A stretch of DNA of 64,000 bases from Calonectria ilicicola. Lineage: Eukaryota; Ascomycota; Sordariomycetes; Hypocreales; Nectriaceae. Within the stretch, counting starts at the first letter, position 1. Each line of letters opens with the position of its first letter. The stretch is from assembly GCA_020809705.1 (NCBI GenBank), contig CP085832.1, positions 4,712,001 through 4,776,000 of the forward strand, in the 5' to 3' direction. The notes beneath the pieces were generated by a model that saw nothing but the letters and a program-made list of their open reading frames with translations, did not search any database and was not told the origin of the DNA. The position numbers and the translations under genes are program-made. Positions 43,272 to 55,208 of this stretch are shown in pieces.

Positions 43272-43498
43272 ATGACTAGAATCCACCAACCCCAGCAATC
43301 TCTCCACTTTCCCCATGGGGTACGACTGACTCGGAACCCACTCAGCGTTCCTTTAGTCTTGAGGGGAAGCTAGTCAAACTGATTGTCTATATATACTCTT
43401 ATTTTATTCTAGATATGGTGCCACCCACTCTTACTACAGCCCATCCCTCTCACCCTTTTACCGGATCTCAAAAAGAAAAGGACTTGTGCTTTGTCACC

Positions 43499-45232
43499 AT
43501 GTCCAATTCTGCGGACAAAGAAAGTCATCTCGACCAACATGTTGAACGCGTAGCTACTACAGCGTCAGCCAGGTCGAGTGAGCCCGATGTCACGAAAAAA
43601 ACTACTACTGCTGCAGACATTGCCGAGGCACAGCACATTGCAGCTCAATGGAGAGATGGTACACCTGAGGAGAAGAAGCTTGTGCGTAAGCTCGACTGGA
43701 GGATTCTTCCGTGTACTTGGGTTTTATATCTGCTTGGTTTCCTTGACCGAGCTAACATTGGGTATGCCATAATCCTCTATTCTGCCTACAATTCCACTAA
43801 TATCTTCACAGAAATGCTAAAACAGGCGGATTGGAAGATGACTTTGGTCTTACTTCTTCTCAATACTCCATTATTGTACTTGTCTTCTTCATTTCATACC
43901 TAATTTTTGAAGTCCCAGCCAACATGATCTTGACTCGGGTTCGGCCGGGTGTGTTTCTTCCCGGGCTGGGTCTCGTCTGGGGCACTTTTGCCGCTCTGAT
44001 GGGCGCCACACAGAATTGGGGGCAATTAGCAGGCATGCGATTTCTACTCGGTATTGCTGAAGTGCGTTTCATGTCGATCTTTTTGGAAGTTCATTTTCTG
44101 ACCGTCTGTAGTCTGGTTTTGCGCCGGGTTGTGCCTTCTTCCTTTCCTCCTGGTATCGGCGCTATGAATTAGCAACCAGATATGCTTTATTATATACCTC
44201 AGTACCAATAGCCGGCGCAGTTTCTGGTCTCCTTGCCGGCGTAATCACCGATCACATGGATGGGGTTTCCGGCTTGCCTGGCTGGAGGTGGCTCTTTGTA
44301 AGTTTGGAGTGTCGATTTAACTCTTGAAACCTACTTACAATCTTAGATTCTTGAGGGCCTTGGCTCAATCACCGCATCCATCGTCATTTTCTTCCTCATG
44401 CCTGACTATCCTTCGAATAGCAAGCGATTCCTAGAAGAAGAGGAGAGCATTCTCGCCTGTCAGAGGTTAGCAGTCGATGGCATCGGTCTCACGCAGGGTG
44501 GAGGGGCACAGAAGATTACTCATTGGGAAGCATTCAAGATGACGTGCCAAGACTGGAGAGTATGGGCTCAGTGTTTTCTGTTTGTGCTTGTAACCGGTTC
44601 CCAGACGATGCAATATTTTATCCCCACGCTTGTGGAAAGCTTTGGATGGACAGGCCCTCAAGGGCAATGTGAGACGAGCACCACCATATGGAAAGTTATG
44701 ACACTGACAAGTTCCAGATCACACCATCCCTGCCTACATGGCCGCCCTAGTTTATGTGGTTGCTTGTTGCTGGCTGGCAGATCGATATAAACGAAAGTGG
44801 CAGTTTATTTCTGCTCTTTCTGGCATTGGTTGTGTGCTTTTCATTGCCGTTACGACGGTAAAAGACAAAACTGCGCAGTACATCCTTACCATCTTTGCCT
44901 TTGGAACAATCTATGGTTGCTCTCCGCTGGTAAAAACATGGGTCTCGGACGTGATTCCTCAGCCTGCAGAGAAGCGGGCGATCGCCATTGCCCTCATCAA
45001 CGCGATCGGCAATGCATCATCCATTTATTCTTCGTGGCTATGGCCAGACAAGGACGCTCCTCGTTATATTCCAGGCTTTGCAACCACCACGAGTTGGTTG
45101 GGCGTCCTCTGCATTTGCACGATAATATTTGCCTACTTTTTCAAGAAGTATCCTATTGAGAGGGCAGATCACGCCCAAGTTATGGCAGCCGAATTGAGAG
45201 CCCGCAGGGAAGCACAAGCAGGCCGTGATTAA
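43499..45232 (+). CDS. MFS transporter, DAL5/allantoate-permease (anion:cation symporter) type
   Basis: Five exons: 43499-43761, 43812-44061, 44112-44297, 44347-44668 and 44718-45232, encoding 511 aa. After a soluble N-terminus the first helix region reads LPCTWVLYLLGFLDRANIGN, then ISYLIFEVPANMILTRVRPG, GMRFLLGIAESGFAPGCAFF, SSWYRRYELATRYALLY and GLPGWRWLFILEGLGSI, the DAL5-family pattern with its conserved DR and WY/RRE-like motifs. Twelve membrane spans are expected. Substrates of the family are small organic anions such as allantoate, nicotinate and other vitamins or acid sugars. Divergent from the PdxA-family gene with a shared promoter, so it probably imports that pathway's substrate. 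An in-frame ATG at 43415 would add 28 aa; MSNSADKES fits family lengths better. Confidence 0.92.
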
Positions 45233-45462
45233 ATTGATGTTTCAAAATGGAACTTGCATGAATGAACATATTAGCGGAACATGATTTGGGAGGTTTTATT
45301 TGCTGTGCTCTACAAGAAAAAAATGATGATATTTATAATACTGCACGTAGGACTGTTTTAAGGACAATTTGATCTTTCAATAATATTTTTCAGCGTTTAG
45401 ACAGATTTCTTTCAATTAATATCAGGAATTCTGAAACTAGATATCCAAATCAAATGCCAAAC

Positions 45463-47681
45463 TCATAAAAAGCCCAGCTCCGACTCAGAAATCTCCATGC
45501 CCAAAAGGAAGCCATCATCAAACCGCCAATCTAGATCCCCTGTGAGGTCAAACAGATCTTGCTGTGTGATATTGTCTGCTTGGACCGTCTCATTCTCATG
45601 GGCCGCCGCCACCTCAGGAAAAGTAGAGTGAAATTCGCCACGAGTCTTGGCAATCATTGGATCCCTTGCAGCTCCTCCCCCTACATGACGCCCTGATCCG
45701 TCCGCCGGTGTAGCAAGAGGATTCTTGTTTCGTGGCATAGTATAAAAGTATATCCCAGTGTTATCTCCTTGGGAGAATTGTTGAAGCAGTTCCCCAAGGC
45801 CTGTGACGACCTGCCTTGCCACATGCCGCTGGCTTGCATTATCCGCAACTTGTCCCAGCACCCGAACCAAGTTTTTGACATTAGTCAATGCAGTCTTGGT
45901 ATGGAAGTTCAAGCCATACTCGGCAAGACTCGTAGGTAGACGGAGAATGCGGTCGTTGTTAGACTCGGGCTCGCCGAATACGACAGCCATCTTAAGTAGG
46001 AAGGATGCACAGACAGCAATCATGGCGTGAGTGAAAATAGGGAGGCCAATCAGTGCTTTTTGAAGATTAGCGTCGTCAACAATTAGTCTTGCCGTATTCA
46101 TGGCAGCCATGATGGTGGTGTTTGATGCTTCTTGTCTGTCGTAGTCCATGTCTAAGCTCGGCGGCTCTTGGGACGTCTCCCTGGCTGATATCCCCCTGAG
46201 GGATACTGAATTGAGTTGGAAACGTGCGAGGTGATAGTAGAGTGCATTTGCCTGTGATGGAATGGAACCATCCATGGGAGATGTGGGTTCTTTTGCTTCG
46301 AACTCAAGGCGCCATTGTTCCACAGACACGTTAAATTCCCTGAGTCTCTTAAAGTCTTGTCCCTTGAGTTCCAGATCTGGGTCGCAGCCATGCATAAAGT
46401 ATCCGCTGGCCAGGATTCTAAATAACTTGACTTGAGCAACAAGGCCTCTATCCCCTTTTGAAGATAATTCACTAGTGAGGAGTTTTTCTGCATTCCTAAT
46501 GGCAGCATCCTCGTGCATCATGGGTGGTCTCCCGTACGCCAACGCAAACTGATGGTCGCAAACGTAGAGAACATACCAGAGCTGGACTCGCTCGTACGAA
46601 TCCAGTGAACCTCTAGCAAATTGCAATGATGATTTGTGGAGGTTCATTTCGGTGGCCACTCTCACAGCTCGGCTGCATATGGCCCAGCTCAGACTTGTTA
46701 AGTAGAACGCTCCTATGCACAAAGCCCGGATGACGTCCAGGTTCTGGCAACGTAGTAAACAAGAACCCCTCATCAGTGATACAAAGGCGCCATAGGTGGC
46801 TCGTAGGGAGTGGTCTCTATTAGGAATATGCAACGCAGCCACTGTGAGCACAACTGCCACCAATAGAGATGATGATTGCCTCGCTTCATGTAAAGACTTG
46901 TGCGAGCATAGCATACCATCCCACAGAAGCGGATTTATGTGGTTCTGATAGTGATCAAAAAGAAACTCTGCCTCTCTAACTGAGAGCACACCTTGGCTAA
47001 TAAAGTCCGGGCCATTTGCATTAGCAGCATTGACGCGTATGAGTTGGGAATTGTTAGGATCGGTGAGGTTGTAAAGGTTGTTCATAGGGAGTGGAACCAG
47101 GTCTGAATCATCCTGGTTTCTTCCAAGGCCACTTGAAGGGCCTTCGGGAGTGAAATTCCCGTCGAGAGATTCCGAGTGATCAGTAGTTAAAGGCGATAGG
47201 TTCTGTATTGATGGCTCATGTTCACGCTCCCCAATAACAGTCGATACTGACTCATCATGCTTTTCCAGAACAGGCAAGTTATTGTGATTCAACAGGTGCT
47301 CCACGGCGTTTTTCAGCCGTTCAATTGTCGCTATAGCGTCAGATTTCCATCTGCTTTTGTCAGAGAAGATGCCAGATTCTTGGAGAGAGGCTTACTTTGC
47401 GTCTTCATCGATAAACTTTTGCGCAAAGTTGTGGGGGACGCAATGAATTCCGCTCTTCAGACACTTGTTGCAAGCGGTTTGGCCGGGTTGCACAAAGCAT
47501 TTGATCTTGTGTCTCTTGCACTCGGCGCCTATTCAAATCAGCCAAGAAAGCACAGATGGTGAAGATGACAATTCGCACAGGCGCGGGTCAACCGCGGCGC
47601 TTGAGCCGCGGCTGCGTTGCTACTCTGATGATGAGAACCACTCCCCTCAACACTAAGCCTCGGACGCTTTGCGCTCGACAT
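45463..47681 (-). CDS. Zn2Cys6 transcription factor, probable regulator of the PdxA-family cluster
   Basis: Three exons: 47681-47579, 47528-47396 and 47350-45463, encoding 707 aa. The first intron (50 nt, donor GTGCGA) falls inside the first cysteine codon of the zinc cluster. Splicing gives RACAECKRHKIKC, then FVQPGQTACNKCLKSGIHC: CX2CX6CX8CX2CX6C at about residues 36-62. The second join restores DEDAKWKSDAIATIERLKNA, an adjacent helix. A fungal-specific TF domain follows (VLTVAALHIPNRDHSLRATY, VRVATEMNLHKSSLQF, VQLWYVLYVCDHQFALAYGR). It lies tail to tail with the transporter. Its own upstream region carries the same CGG-N8-CCG site as the divergent promoter, suggesting control of the cluster and of itself. 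Confidence 0.88.
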
Positions 47682-47786
47682 TGTGGTCGAGAATGCTTCA
47701 ACGATAAGTAATTTTGGTACAGCAGCGAAGCCGGTTGGTCTTTGGAAGTCGGGAAAACAGCCGATTGTGAGAGGGGAAACGTTTGT

Positions 47787-47800
47787 CGGCAAAAGCGCCG
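47787..47800 (-). promoter_or_regulatory. CGG-N8-CCG candidate operator 3, upstream of the regulator
   Basis: On the minus strand it reads CGG CGCTTTTG CCG, spacer nearly identical to sites 1 and 2. It ends 106 bp upstream of the regulator's start codon, in the same orientation as the gene. Confidence 0.65.
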
Positions 47801-48857
47801 ATGAACACTTTGGGTAGTTAAAGTGGGGGCGGAAGGAACATCAGCTAAACAAATCGATGGAGAATATTTAATTTGTTACTAATAATTGGTCACAAGATGA
47901 GTGTTACAATCCCTTGAAGCCATTTTGAAGAAATAATCCGAATGGCTACCTTTTGCACCAACTCCATCCACAGATGCCATCCACTCAACTCAATGACACA
48001 CAACTTGTTCTTCTCTTAGCCGAGTGGCTGAGTGGCTGAGCGGCTGAGTGGCTGAGGCCAAGAGGTCGGTTTGGATTTGATCGGTGACGTCATCTCGTGC
48101 CGTTTTTGGTGTCGCTTCTCGCACATGATTGGTTATCTTATCTGGTTAGTCAGCTTGCTTCTGTCCCCACTCCACAGCGCTCGGAGCTGGAGGACAGTGC
48201 ATTTGATTGCTGGCATTACTTTCTATCCTCGATTCCAAACAACCCTAACAAAAGGGATGGAAAATAAAATAAAATACTATACGCCATCAATTAAAATCAT
48301 ACCCTATTTTCTCAATATTTCCAATAATTCTAAATTATTAAAGTCTTTCAAGCACACTCATTTTCTTTCAGCCGGTTTCATCTCTAGGGTAGCTGGAGTG
48401 GAGTCAGCTTTCACCATTGCACCACCTTGTGCCTACATACACAGTGTGTACACATAAAGGCGACCGAGAGAAACGGAGTGTTGATGCGCTAGACATGCGG
48501 GCTGACCATGTGTCTTAAAAAAATTATAACTGCCTTAGGTCGTCATAAATTGGTTGATGGAGCGTCTCATGGCCGGGATTATCGGCAAAAAAAGTTCTTG
48601 TTGAGTAGATTCCTGTCCTGCCATGAAAAAACAAACAACATCAGCTTAGCGCCTATCGCTTTACAAACCTGTTAATTTGTTACACGGTCCTGGCCGTGAT
48701 TGATTGCACATGCGATCTCGAGCTGATACTGTACACCCGCTTTTATTTGCTTTTTGTCAGACTGTCTGCGTAGTTGGTTGCGCGAGACATTCCCCTCTTT
48801 CTCGCCCCAACAGAGGCACTCAATCATCTCATCACCCATGACGCAAAGGTACCAACT
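47801..48857. other. Intergenic with an 8-bp tandem repeat
   Basis: Contains about five copies of GAGTGGCT/GAGCGGCT at about 48,021-48,058. Short open frames only; no gene supported. Confidence 0.55.
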
Positions 48858-50073
48858 ATGGCATCAACTCACAAGTTACCACGCTGCACAATATGCAGTG
48901 TGGCAATTTTAGGTCGAGATATGGACGGATGGTCTAACGGAGGCCCCGCCCCGTGGACTTCGACAGCGTGGACTGGCAATGCCATCATTCTCGAAGGGCC
49001 CCGCTGGCCACACTACCGAAAAGGGCCGGAATCGAAACAATTTATAGCCCTCCCCGATGATGCTGTAAAACGACATTTTGCCGTTGCAGCCCAGAGGTCG
49101 GGAAGAATGTTGACCATACCACGCGGCCGCTATGTAGAGCTGCAGACGGCAAGAGACCATGACGAGCGTTGGTTCTTCGGTGTCCACAGCGCCTGCGAGG
49201 ACCTTGCCACTCGATTTATGCGGACGGCTCGCCAACCCCAAATTGCATCGCTAGCCCAGCTTTGGATTACACTTGACCTGCGTTGCTCTATCACTCCTTG
49301 GTTTTCTGGGGGTGTACTCCACATGAAGTTCCTGCCGGTGATTCCCACATACCCATTCGGAAAGCCGGGGGAAATTTGTCAAGAATTAGGCCTTCGTCGT
49401 TATTATGTCCCCCCAGGGTTCAGAACGCAACGAAGTGGATCTGTAAGCAAGAACCCTTGATTAAATCGCAATGCGTCAATTATTAACCTGTTCAAAGTGG
49501 ACCGATGATCCATTGCATGTTCCTGGCGCGGCTGCCGCTCTCCTCTCTAACATAACCGAAACGAAGCCTGTTGACAAGACATCCATGGAATTCATGCGAA
49601 ATATTGAAAGATTGCCCCAGGAAATAAAACAAATGATTCTGACGTTTCTCTCGGGCGAGGAAATTTCCCTAGAGTGCAATTATCTGATGCCGCAGAGTCA
49701 GTGGAGGCAGTTCTTCCTCCAAATCCCATTTCTATGGGATGTTTGGCAAGAAATGTCCAAAGAAAAGATCCCATCTGCTGATTTGGAAAAGCAAGAATGG
49801 GACTGGGAGAAGATTTCTCGACAGGTTCTGACTTCTCCAACGGTCGCAGTCCCGGATGAGGATAATTGGTACGTCTCATGGGACTACAAAGCTGTGGGGT
49901 TGGAGGTTCCTTCTGGACTAACCAATAGGCGACGGATTTGGCAAATACTGCAAGACATGTATCCTGATGACGTAGGATTTACCCATAAGGGTTCTCTATT
50001 TCCAAACACGTATAGGATTGATCCTGACATAGTCGATCCCCACTTCTTCCAACCCGATAGCTCTCTTTGGTAA
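48858..50073 (+). CDS. Fungal protein with N-terminal CxxC and F-box-like segment, unknown function
   Basis: Two exons, 48858-49442 and 49498-50073, encoding 386 aa. It starts MASTHKLPRCTICSVAILG, a CxxC near the start. The second exon contains MEFMRNIERLPQEIKQMILT, then FLSGEEISLECNYLM, which looks like the first helices of an F-box-like motif. WRQFFLQIPFLWDVWQEMSK and a Trp-rich region follow, and it ends PHFFQPDSSLW. I recognise the layout as a family of uncharacterised fungal proteins (CxxC start, LP-x-EI-x-x-x-I core) but cannot assign a role. The splice (GTAAGC donor, TATTAACC branch, CAAAG acceptor) keeps frame. An earlier in-frame start codon is not preferred because the CxxC normally lies close to the N-terminus. 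Confidence 0.72.
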
Positions 50074-50476
50074 GGAGGTGTGCAATCTTTTTTTTTTTTT
50101 ATAGTTTCTTCTTTTATTATTTTCTCTCTTATCTTAGTTATTTCGCGTATTTTACTCTAAAAGTTTATCAATGAAGTTCCCATGGAAGATTTTGCCTTCC
50201 CCATTCCCTTCATAGGTGTTTAGAAAGACACATAAGTTCTTTGCACCAGGCGAAACGAACGGCTCCATTGAGAAAAGCGCTGTTTGGTCCAAGCGGGAAC
50301 ATCCCTATTGGCCACAGAGACTCCAGCCGATAAGCGTTGTCACCTGACTTGCGAACTCCGCACCCGCGTTGCTATTCCGCGATTCTTTGCCAGGATTGTA
50401 ACCGCCCATATACTCATTAACAGCGTTGGTGTCAAATAATTTGTCGTCGAGCCTTGTTTAATAATTTTCTATATCC
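50074..50476. other. Intergenic between convergent/tandem plus-strand genes
   Basis: 3' flank with a T-run near 50,089-50,100, then the upstream region of the next regulator. No obvious shared operator motif seen here. Confidence 0.5.
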
Positions 50477-52791
50477 ATGTACTCTGTCAATTTAGCCGGT
50501 GGCCATGGCACTGGAAATAGCTCAGTGTCAACTCCCATGAGGGCTAATATGACGGCTTGCATTCGTTGCCGGCAGAAAAAAAAGCGATGTGACCAAAAGC
50601 TGCCTGTGAGTAGACAAAAATTTACCTAGTAGCTGATTGTAGCTTGGGTGTTGACAAGCTTACCATAAAGGCTAATCGGATTGATGCAGAAATGTCGATT
50701 GTGTGAACTTGCTGGTGTCGAGTGCCTTGGCTATGATGCCATTGCAAGGAAACAAGTGGCAAGGAGGTACAGTTTTATTTCCCCTTTTGGAAAATTTGTT
50801 TCACCCTGACTAGTACTTTTTTTTTTTTTTTTTGGTTAGTTACGTGCAAAGTCTTGAACAAAGAGTGGCGTATCTGGAATCGAAACTCCAGGAACAGACT
50901 GGCCGAGGTGAGGATGTTGCCATGGACGAAGCATCGAGTGTCATTCAGGCACAACCCGAGTTAATTCCACTTGAAGAGCGCCAGACATCACCCAGCTTCC
51001 TCGAAAATGGACCCGCGGTGGATTTATCAGCAGATGATACAACCAACAACGTATTGAGTCTGATCCAACCAGTACCGCAATCGGAACATTCATTTTCCAA
51101 ACTTCTTCTCACAGATCTCATGAGAGCTAAACATACATCGCAGACACATGTCGCTTCTGCACTCAACGACGCCAAGGCCGATTATCCATCGTCAAGTATT
51201 GTGAATACTTTATACAACAGCGCTGTTGCGCTGCCAGAAAAGGAATCTGCTCAAGGGCTTGCTCGCGCGTACTTTCAACATATGAATCTGGGGATGCCGT
51301 TGCTTCATGAGCCCACTTTTAGACACAAACTCGATCTGATTTATACAATGCCCCCTAATATAAACCTCGATGAGACACATACAAGCACGGAGTCTAGAAT
51401 TGCCATCTTCTTTGTGTTTGAAGTCCTTGCGGTGGCCATGCTTTCTCTTCAAAAGCAAGACCCAACTGCTATTCCAACGTGGTTAGCAGACCGATATCAT
51501 CAAGTGGCCATTACAGCGCTCAATAAAATCGGAATTCCGAATAGCCTAGAGGGTGTACAGGCTCTCTTGCTCATTGGCCAGTATTTGTATCATCATCCTA
51601 TGATTTGGTCGGCATGGAAAACGGTTGGAGCGGCTCTCCGACTAGCGGTGGAGTTGGGCCTGCACCAAGATCCTGCATCGAAGCCGGATTTTCTCACTCT
51701 TGATACAATGAGACGGACATTCTGGGTAGCATACGCAATGGACAGGAATACCTCTATGAACTTGGCGAGGCCGACGTGCTTATCAGATGGAGCAATATCT
51801 GCGCAGGTACAGTCTCTGCCCCCAAATATAGGAAAGCAGCTAAATATATTGCATCTAGTTTCCAAGTGTAATCGACGATAAATTCATTACAGCTGATGGT
51901 GTAGTAACCGATGATGCACCTAAGTCTTGGTCCAAGTGTATCAGTCATCATCTTTTCCGCTATCGTCAGATACAGTCTGAAATTCGAGTTGTACTATACG
52001 AGAAGGCCCCGCCTTACTGTTCCATCAACCTGGATGAATGGCAGCCAGCAATGAGAGAGCGTATCGAAAAATGGCACGATGGCCTTCCAAATCATGAGAG
52101 CTTTGATGACTCCGAGAAAGGAGTGATTGACACTTTCCAGGTCACCTATAATACGGCCTTGTTCCACCTCTACCGTCCGTCAGGGAATATTCCGTCTCCA
52201 TCTGATGCTCAATTAGTATCCATGTCGAAAGCAACGGTAAATATGATCCAACTCTATCGAAGATTTTTTCGTGAAAAGAAATTGACGATATACTGGCAAT
52301 CCGTGGAAAATTTATCCTCGGCTGGCACAGCGTTGATGTTTGGCTATGTTCAATCAAACGAAGTCCGTGATTTAATCTCATTTCGCACACTGGAGTCACT
52401 TATTCACAGTTGTTCGTCTGTTCTCTGGGGAATGGTGGAGCGGTTTCCTGCCTTCCAAGGCAAACGGGATGCTTTTGATATGACCGCGTCCAAGGTGCTG
52501 GCAGATCTCAGTACAGAGCTACCACCCATTGAGACCAAGAGGTCAACGATGGGCGATATTGCGACATCCAGCGAAGGAGATGGTTGCCAATCTGGTCCAG
52601 ATCAGAGAGACCCTTTGCCATCTCAGCCGATAGACTGGCCAAATACCACAACTTCTTCAACAACGACGGCTGGACATAGCACCGCCTTGGATCAAGCCCC
52701 ATTCTCATTTGATGATTTGGGTAGTTTAGATTTTGTTTGGGAGGCCATGGCAAAAGATGATGGGGCTTTTTCGACAATGTGGATGGAGTGA
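50477..52791 (+). CDS. Zn2Cys6 transcription factor of the oxidoreductase/permease cluster
   Basis: Four exons: 50477-50605, 50690-50766, 50840-51806 and 51859-52791, encoding 701 aa. The zinc cluster is joined across the first intron: MTACIRCRQKKKRCDQKLP plus KCRLCELAGVEC, giving CX2CX6CX6CX2CX6C. The second join gives SYVQSLEQRVAYLESKLQEQ, a coiled coil. The fungal TF domain follows (YFQHMNLGMPLLHEPTFRHK, VGAALRLAVELGLHQDP, TLDTMRRTFWVAYAMDRNTS). The third intron restores AISAQFPSVIDDKFITADG, which makes the following text (WSKCISHHLFRYRQIQSEIR) continuous. The C-terminus is acidic with aromatic residues, a likely activation domain. The start at 50477 gives about 30 residues before the cluster; an inner ATG is possible. 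Confidence 0.88.
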
Positions 52792-53547
52792 AGGATCACG
52801 TTTTATCAGCGAGTGGCTAGGAAGTGCCAAGGACTTGGAAATCTGCATACAAAACTGGGATTTGGCTAATGATTTGTTTTACAATATTGATAATTGTATT
52901 ACGGACTAATAGCTTGGTTCTACTTGTGAATATTGGGGCGTGCAATAGATTTCGTGAAAGCTCGAATGTGAACAAAGTTGTTGGCTATCAAGACCCCACT
53001 CCAAGATTATGGACATTGTAACCTTGCATTAGTTTATAGAGTGACCCATCAACGCTCCAGCTGCGAAAGGTCAGGGCTTCCTTGACGATTGTGGACATGA
53101 CATCGGGTAGAGGGTCCGCACCGTTATCTCCGTGATGGGAATGCACCCGTTGCCCAACCCCTCCCTCACTGATATTTCAATCGCCAGCGAGGTGGGGAGT
53201 CTGGCTCAATGCGGATAAACAGCCCGTATAATGGCCGCCTCGCGGGGATACCGCTTGAAGGAGCGGGGGACACCGCTCCAATCACAACCCGGCTCTCTTT
53301 CTCCGCGTCCACGAGGACGTCTGTGCGTATCTTGCATTGGGTGGGCCATGAGCATGTCTACACCGCGCGTTGCAGGCCCCGGAGCGAAAATCCCACGGTG
53401 ATATCTAATCGTATTAAGAGCTGGGAAGAGCTCCTCTTTTTGATAGCCCGATCTCTTGGAGTTTTGATTTTATGGAGGCCGTTTATGATTTATTTGTTTA
53501 GGCCGTCAACTTTGGCAACGCTTGATTCATCACGATTTTGATTTAAA
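52792..53547. promoter_or_regulatory. Upstream region of the second MFS gene with CGG/CCG palindromes
   Basis: Holds CGG GGATA CCG at 53243-53253. A larger palindrome lies at 53260-53279 with 7-bp arms GGAGCGG and CCGCTCC around GGGACA, extending into CCGCTCCAAT at 53273-53282. The same 10-mer occurs twice in front of the oxidoreductase gene. Confidence 0.6.
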
Positions 53548-55208
53548 ATGAGGTTCTTCAAGTCTTCAGCTCGGGCTATTCCCGAAATGCGACATACTCG
53601 GTCTCCCGAAGAAAAGGCCCTTGTGAGACGGCTCGATATTTTTCTCATGACTTTTGGATGCATTTCTCAAGGTAACCCATATTCACAACGCCACCCGTGA
53701 CAGATTCGGAGTGCTAATTGGCCAACAGTCATCAAATATCTTGACCAGTCTAACATTAACAATGCATATGTCTCTGGTATGAAAGAAGATCTCAACTTGT
53801 ACGGAAATGAGCTTAATTAGTACGTTTTTTGTCGGCCTCGATTTGAGAGAATTGTCTGACCAGAATAGTTTCACAACCTATTTCAACGTCGCATACTGCA
53901 TTATGCTCATTCCGTCTCAAATTATTTTGACCTTTGTGAGACCAAGCTTCTGGCTTCCTGGTCTGGAGATTACTTGGGGTGTTATTACGGGACTTATGGC
54001 GGTGGCTACAAGTGCCAAGCAAATTTATGTTCTCAGAGCGTTTCTTGGTCTCTGCGAAAGCAGCGCTTGGCCTGGAATGATGACTTTGCTCAGTACGCAC
54101 CTCGCTTTCATTTTTCTCTGCTTCAGAAAGGCTAACGAATGAAACAACAGTGTATTGGTACACACCAACTGAGCTTGCGAAGCGAATGGGATTCTACCAT
54201 TCCTGCCAAGCTGTTGGATCAATGATGTCGAGTGCACTGCAAGCCGCCATTACGAAAACCTTGGACGGTCACCATGGGCTGGCAGGTTGGCGTTGGCTCT
54301 TCGTGATAAATGCCATCATTACTGTTGTCTGGGGACTTGCGGGAATTTTTATGATGCCTGATTTGCCCAACAATCCAAACCCACGAGCGTTTTGGTTCAA
54401 GAAGGGTGACGCAACACTCTCGATTGAGCGGTTGGCCCGTAACGGTCGCCTCGAGCCGCAGAAGATGACGTTGGCCGGCATCAAACGAACCTTTTCCACC
54501 TGGATTGTCTACTTCATTACCGTTCTATACGTCTCCAGTGTCCTGGGCAGCTACGGAAACGTTTACATTGCCTTGTTTCTAAAATCCATCAAAAGGGCTG
54601 ATGGAAGTCTGAGATGGAGCACAGCACAAGTCAACGCCATCCCAATCGGAGGCTATGCTATTAATGTCGTCTTTGTGTGGATTTGGGCAATTCTATCCGA
54701 TTTTACTCAAAATAGATGGGTGCTTATAGTCGTCCAGGCTGGTATTGGAATCGTTTGCTGCATTATCATGAGCATCTGGACATCGCATCCCACCTCTGTT
54801 CCAATTGGAGCTGCCTACGCTGCATACTTCATTTCATACACAGGCCTCGGTACCGCACCTCTCATCTTCTCATGGCTTTCTGATCTCCTTCCACAGGACC
54901 CAGAAGCTCGCTCTCTTATCGTTGGTGTGGCTGTCGCCTCGTATTATGCTATTTCATCTTGGTCGCAAGTGCTGGTTTGGCCTGCTTCTCAAGCCCCGTA
55001 CTACGAGCACGGCTGGCAAACTGGCCTTGCTTTATTGGTACTCATGTCTATCTTGACTTGCATTCTCCAATTTTTGGATGTGCGATATTTCCTGCCAAAG
55101 CGTCAGAATATGTTTCCCACTTTGACTGGCCAAGCCCCCAAGGATGTTGATGGACGGGAAGAGGATGAGGAACAGAATCAGGAGAGGCCCAAGCCGAGCA
55201 CTCCTTGA
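53548..55208 (+). CDS. MFS transporter, DAL5 / pantothenate-transporter type
   Basis: Four exons: 53548-53671, 53729-53819, 53869-54092 and 54151-55208, encoding 498 aa. The start [20 protein letters not shown] leads into [20 protein letters not shown] and [77 protein letters not shown] and [20 protein letters not shown] follow. These are the signatures of the anion:cation symporter family, closest in look to the Liz1/Fen2 pantothenate branch. Twelve spans expected, plasma membrane. All four exons join without frame change. It sits between the regulator and the FAD oxidoreductase and shares a promoter motif with the latter, so it probably imports a substrate or a related compound of this cluster. 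Confidence 0.92.

Larger units (their letters stand above)
43051..43498. promoter_or_regulatory. Bidirectional promoter of the PdxA-family and transporter genes
   Basis: The 448-bp gap contains two CGG-N8-CCG sites with nearly the same spacer (43203-43216, CGG TGCTTTTG CCG; 43258-43271, CGG CGCTTTTA CCG). It also has a 10-bp inverted pair, TTGGCGGGGA at 43188-43197 and TCCCCGCCAA at 43245-43254, so each CGG site is preceded by a GC box. Confidence 0.7.

Noticed and set aside
47538..47578. Alternative 41-nt intron (GTCATC donor) in the PdxA-cluster regulator
   Set aside because: Too short, with a poor donor, and it gives an extra CAN in the zinc cluster; the GTGCGA donor gives a 50-nt intron and a clean CX2CX6C motif.
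51807..51881. Termination of the 50.5-kb regulator at 51881
   Set aside because: A good intron (51807-51858) restores a continuous fungal TF domain into the next 311 codons.
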